64,000 nucleotides of DNA. It comes from Neobacillus cucumis (GTDB taxonomy: Bacteria > Bacillota > Bacilli > Bacillales > Cytobacillaceae). A model generated the notes under the pieces. That model saw nothing but the letters and a program-made list of their open reading frames with translations. It was not told where the DNA came from and did no database searches. Shown one piece after another: positions 61,988 to 64,000 of this stretch; within the stretch, counting starts at the first letter, position 1, and each line of letters begins with the position of its first letter. The stretch lies in the NCBI RefSeq assembly GCF_002860255.1, contig NZ_PGVE01000091.1:1-64000 (forward strand). Reading direction: 5' to 3'. The position numbers and the translations under genes are program-made.

Positions 61988-62296
61988 TTAACGGATATTG
62001 ATTCGATTTACCGGAACCCATCCACCAGATTTTAATTGATAATAATATGATCCGCTGCGGCCCTCATCAATTAAAATAATATCCCCAGTTGACATAAATC
62101 TTCCTTTATAATTAGCCGGGATCCTGTCAGTCACATTAAAACGGCTAAATGTTTCCTGTAAGCATTGCTGACGGCTGCTTGCAGAAATGGTGGTCCGATA
62201 CACCTGTTTATAACCTTTTTGTTCACGGTACTTTGGAGTTTGAAAGATTGTCACATCATACGGAATACATGCTTTTTTCGGTAACATTTTGATCAT
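61988..62296 (-). CDS. YodL-like protein
   Basis: 102 residues. CLQETFSRFNVTDRIPANYKGRFMSTGDIILIDEGRSGSYYYQL is the YodL pattern (a target-like F-N, P.. .KG.S.S..DI). In B. subtilis, YodL is a sporulation-induced inhibitor that perturbs MreB-dependent cell shape. Membership is from motif memory; the function in this strain is inference. Its own terminator lies downstream. Confidence 0.7.
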   Translation of the reverse strand: MIKMLPKKACIPYDVTIFQTPKYREQKGYKQVYRTTISASSRQQCLQETFSRFNVTDRIPANYKGRFMSTGDIILIDEGRSGSYYYQLKSGGWVPVNRINIR

Positions 62297-62423
62297 CTAA
62301 CCCCTCCAATCATCAGAATAGATAGTTTATTCTAAATAATTAGCGATTATAATTGTGGATTCCTCCTTTGACACTCCACTTTTTTTGTCGATTTATTTTA
62401 TAGGATATAAGCTGAAAAGTAAT

Positions 62424-62453
62424 AAAAAACAATAGGGCCACATGACCCTATTG
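62424..62453 (-). terminator. terminator of spo0M
   Basis: CAATAGGG / CCCTATTG stem with TTTTTTATT on the minus strand. Confidence 0.88.
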
Positions 62454-62462
62454 GAAAATATA

Positions 62463-63233
62463 CTATGAATATCTTTGGATAATGCTTTGAATTTTTTGTT
62501 GTAAATATAGAATATCCTCGTTGGTTACTGTTAATCTTACATTGGTTTCATCCGTTCCTAGCGCCTCAGAGAACAGTCCTGCTATTCCCCGAGCACGTCT
62601 ATCAACTTGAAACATAATATCAAGTGTACCATTTCCAGCCGGGAAGAATACAACTTCTAATTCATCTAATTTACCACGGAATTGTCCGGACGTCGGCACA
62701 AATTCAAATTCCTGAACAAACGGTAAACGCCCGCGTAATCGGCGTGGTGCTTCTTCACAATCAGCCTCTCGAATTCTAAATCCCAACTGGTCAACTGCAT
62801 TAAAAACGGCAGACATTAATGGGTTAGGAACAACTTTTAAGTAATCTTGATCATTAGGGTCAATAGCACCTTTAATATCCAAACCTGTAGTCACCCATAC
62901 TTTTGAACGCCCAATCGAAAGAGGTGTGTCAAATGGCAGCTGAAAAGAGAAAGGAATATCCTTTTTTTCATTAGCACGAACGATAAACGGAGTGGTTAAT
63001 CGAAACCTGTCAATCGTTGCAGTTACTGTATATTTCCGGTCATCTGACTCTCTTAAATAGGTTGTATTTAAGGCAAGATAGATTTCATCAATCTGCTGAT
63101 CAATTTTTCCTCCTTTAATGGCAACCACACCTTTAACCATTTCTCCAGGCATGTACGTATCCTTTTCTAGTTTAGTGTCCACTTCAGCAGATCCAATTCC
63201 AACACTTGCAAATACCTTATTAAAAAAAGACAT
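62463..63233 (-). CDS. spo0M: sporulation control protein Spo0M
   Basis: 256 residues with an arrestin-like double beta fold: FFNKVFASVGIGSAEVDTKLEKDTYMPGEMV at the N terminus and the IPFSFQLPFDTPLSIGRSKVWVTTGLDIKGA centre. Spo0M influences sporulation initiation and cell division and is controlled by sigma-H in B. subtilis. ATG 63233 follows TAGGAGGAG; the frame is open to 63287. Confidence 0.93.
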   Translation of the reverse strand: MSFFNKVFASVGIGSAEVDTKLEKDTYMPGEMVKGVVAIKGGKIDQQIDEIYLALNTTYLRESDDRKYTVTATIDRFRLTTPFIVRANEKKDIPFSFQLPFDTPLSIGRSKVWVTTGLDIKGAIDPNDQDYLKVVPNPLMSAVFNAVDQLGFRIREADCEEAPRRLRGRLPFVQEFEFVPTSGQFRGKLDELEVVFFPAGNGTLDIMFQVDRRARGIAGLFSEALGTDETNVRLTVTNEDILYLQQKIQSIIQRYS

Positions 63234-63244
63234 TGTTTCTCCTC

Positions 63245-64000
63245 CTAAGTACTTAGCTCTTTTATATCTTCTCTTATCTGGCAGCAATGGTCATATGCAG
63301 GTTCAATCTGTAAGAGCTTTCTAATTATGTGTTTTGCTTTGGATGAAATATTTAATTCCTCTTCCCAGCTTTTTTCCTTTTGGTTTTGATTAAAGGAATA
63401 GTTGGAATACAGCAAAAACAAAAGAAAATGTCCAAGTCCATAAAAATCAGCTTGAAAATTGTACCCTTTTCGCAAATGTAATCCATTTGTTAATATTTTC
63501 CCTTTAATTTCCTGCCCTAAATATCTTCCTAATCCTAAGTCAATCAGCCTAACTTTTGACCCATCAAAAATAACATTCGGAATCCGTATATCCCGATGAA
63601 TAATATTCCTGCTATGCAAATATTCCATTAATATCAGTAATTCATCAGCTATTTGAAATGCACCTTGTTCCGATATTGTCCAACCCTCTGAAAAAATAAG
63701 CTGTTCAAAATTCTTCCCATCAATATACTCCATTGTATAGAAAGGAATCTCCTTAAAAATTCCCTCTTCGAAATATTGAGGGAATCCTGGATGATTAATC
63801 GATTTTAATATTTTCTTCTCTAGTTCAAAACCTCTTCTGCCCGACTTTGTAATTCTTTTATGAATCCTTAAGGCTTTTAAAACCTTTACTTGCTGTTTTG
63901 AGAGATCCATAACTAAATAACTATGTCCATAGCTCCCCATTCCAAGATGTTTGATCACCTTAAAATTCCCAGCAACCACTTCTTCAAATGATAATGGTCT
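63245..64000 (-). CDS. serine/threonine protein kinase (5' end outside the window)
   Basis: At least 250 residues; the frame stays open to the window edge (reading RPLSFEEVVAGNFKV from the end), so the true start may lie beyond 64000. A GTG at 63979 is possible. It has a Gly loop (GMGSYGHSYLV), Lys in KVLKAL, HRDIRIPN as the catalytic loop (Arg where most kinases have Lys) and DLGLG in place of DFG. It resembles the YrzF/YbdM-type spore kinases. It ends 11 bases upstream of spo0M, so the two may be co-transcribed. Confidence 0.8.
   Translation of the reverse strand, partial: RPLSFEEVVAGNFKVIKHLGMGSYGHSYLVMDLSKQQVKVLKALRIHKRITKSGRRGFELEKKILKSINHPGFPQYFEEGIFKEIPFYTMEYIDGKNFEQLIFSEGWTISEQGAFQIADELLILMEYLHSRNIIHRDIRIPNVIFDGSKVRLIDLGLGRYLGQEIKGKILTNGLHLRKGYNFQADFYGLGHFLLFLLYSNYSFNQNQKEKSWEEELNISSKAKHIIRKLLQIEPAYDHCCQIREDIKELST

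Noticed and set aside
1..64000. CRISPR arrays, prophage, integrative elements or insertion sequences
   Set aside because: No regularly spaced repeats, integrase, transposase, phage structural genes or attachment-site duplications were seen.

Overview
The window looks like chromosome from a mesophilic, endospore-forming member of the Bacillaceae, close to Neobacillus/Bacillus. It is AT-rich. It carries many sporulation and spore-coat genes (Sda, Spo0M, GerP-like proteins, YhcN/YlaJ lipoprotein, SplA-like, YodL-like), a divergent Ku/LigD pair, T-box control of trp, AGGAGG ribosome sites and frequent TTG/GTG starts. No rRNA, tRNA, prophage, transposase or CRISPR array was seen.

Layout. 0.1-4.2 kb: a multi-PAS sensor kinase and several very small proteins, including a tandem YhfH duplication. 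4.2-8.5 kb: a short MutS2 paralogue behind an unusual 320-nt leader, then lrgAB and a Sco protein. 8.7-12.3 kb: an ABC-F ATPase and small spore proteins, with spore module A (GerPC-like, Hsp20-like, GerPF-like). 12.4-20.3 kb: a D,D-carboxypeptidase, mprF, a cupredoxin and pflBA. 20.4-22.6 kb: a MifM-like sensor peptide in front of a second YidC, and a spore lipoprotein. 22.6-28.5 kb: acyl-CoA synthetase, Sda, a two-component system and mnmH. 28.7-35.8 kb: the full trpEGDCFBA operon with two tandem tRNA-Trp T-boxes. 36-41.7 kb: an MFS exporter and a DMSO-reductase-like operon that appears to be decaying. 41.8-51.3 kb: Ku/LigD, DapF, patatin, amidohydrolase and a GNAT enzyme behind an unexplained structured RNA. 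51.5-54 kb: an SDR and spore module B, a paralogue of module A. 54-64 kb: YtkA-like lipoprotein, CobW GTPase, CtpB-type protease, CopA, DeoD, YodL-like, Spo0M and a protein kinase running off the window edge.

The most interesting signals are regulatory. (1) The Smr-less MutS2 paralogue has a consensus promoter, a 7-codon upstream ORF with its own Shine-Dalgarno, a long-range stem using the last codons of that ORF, and two terminator-like hairpins before the gene. This is the architecture of ribosome-sensing attenuators that control antibiotic-resistance factors. (2) The MifM/YidC2 pair is recognisable with a diverged arrest motif. (3) The GNAT leader contains a tRNA T-arm mimic that competes with a 19-bp hairpin. 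(4) The dms operon has an internal torD deletion, an amber codon in dmsA and a lost cluster cysteine in dmsB. (5) A GerP/Hsp20 spore module is present twice. All assignments come from reading the sequence and from family knowledge; no database search was run.
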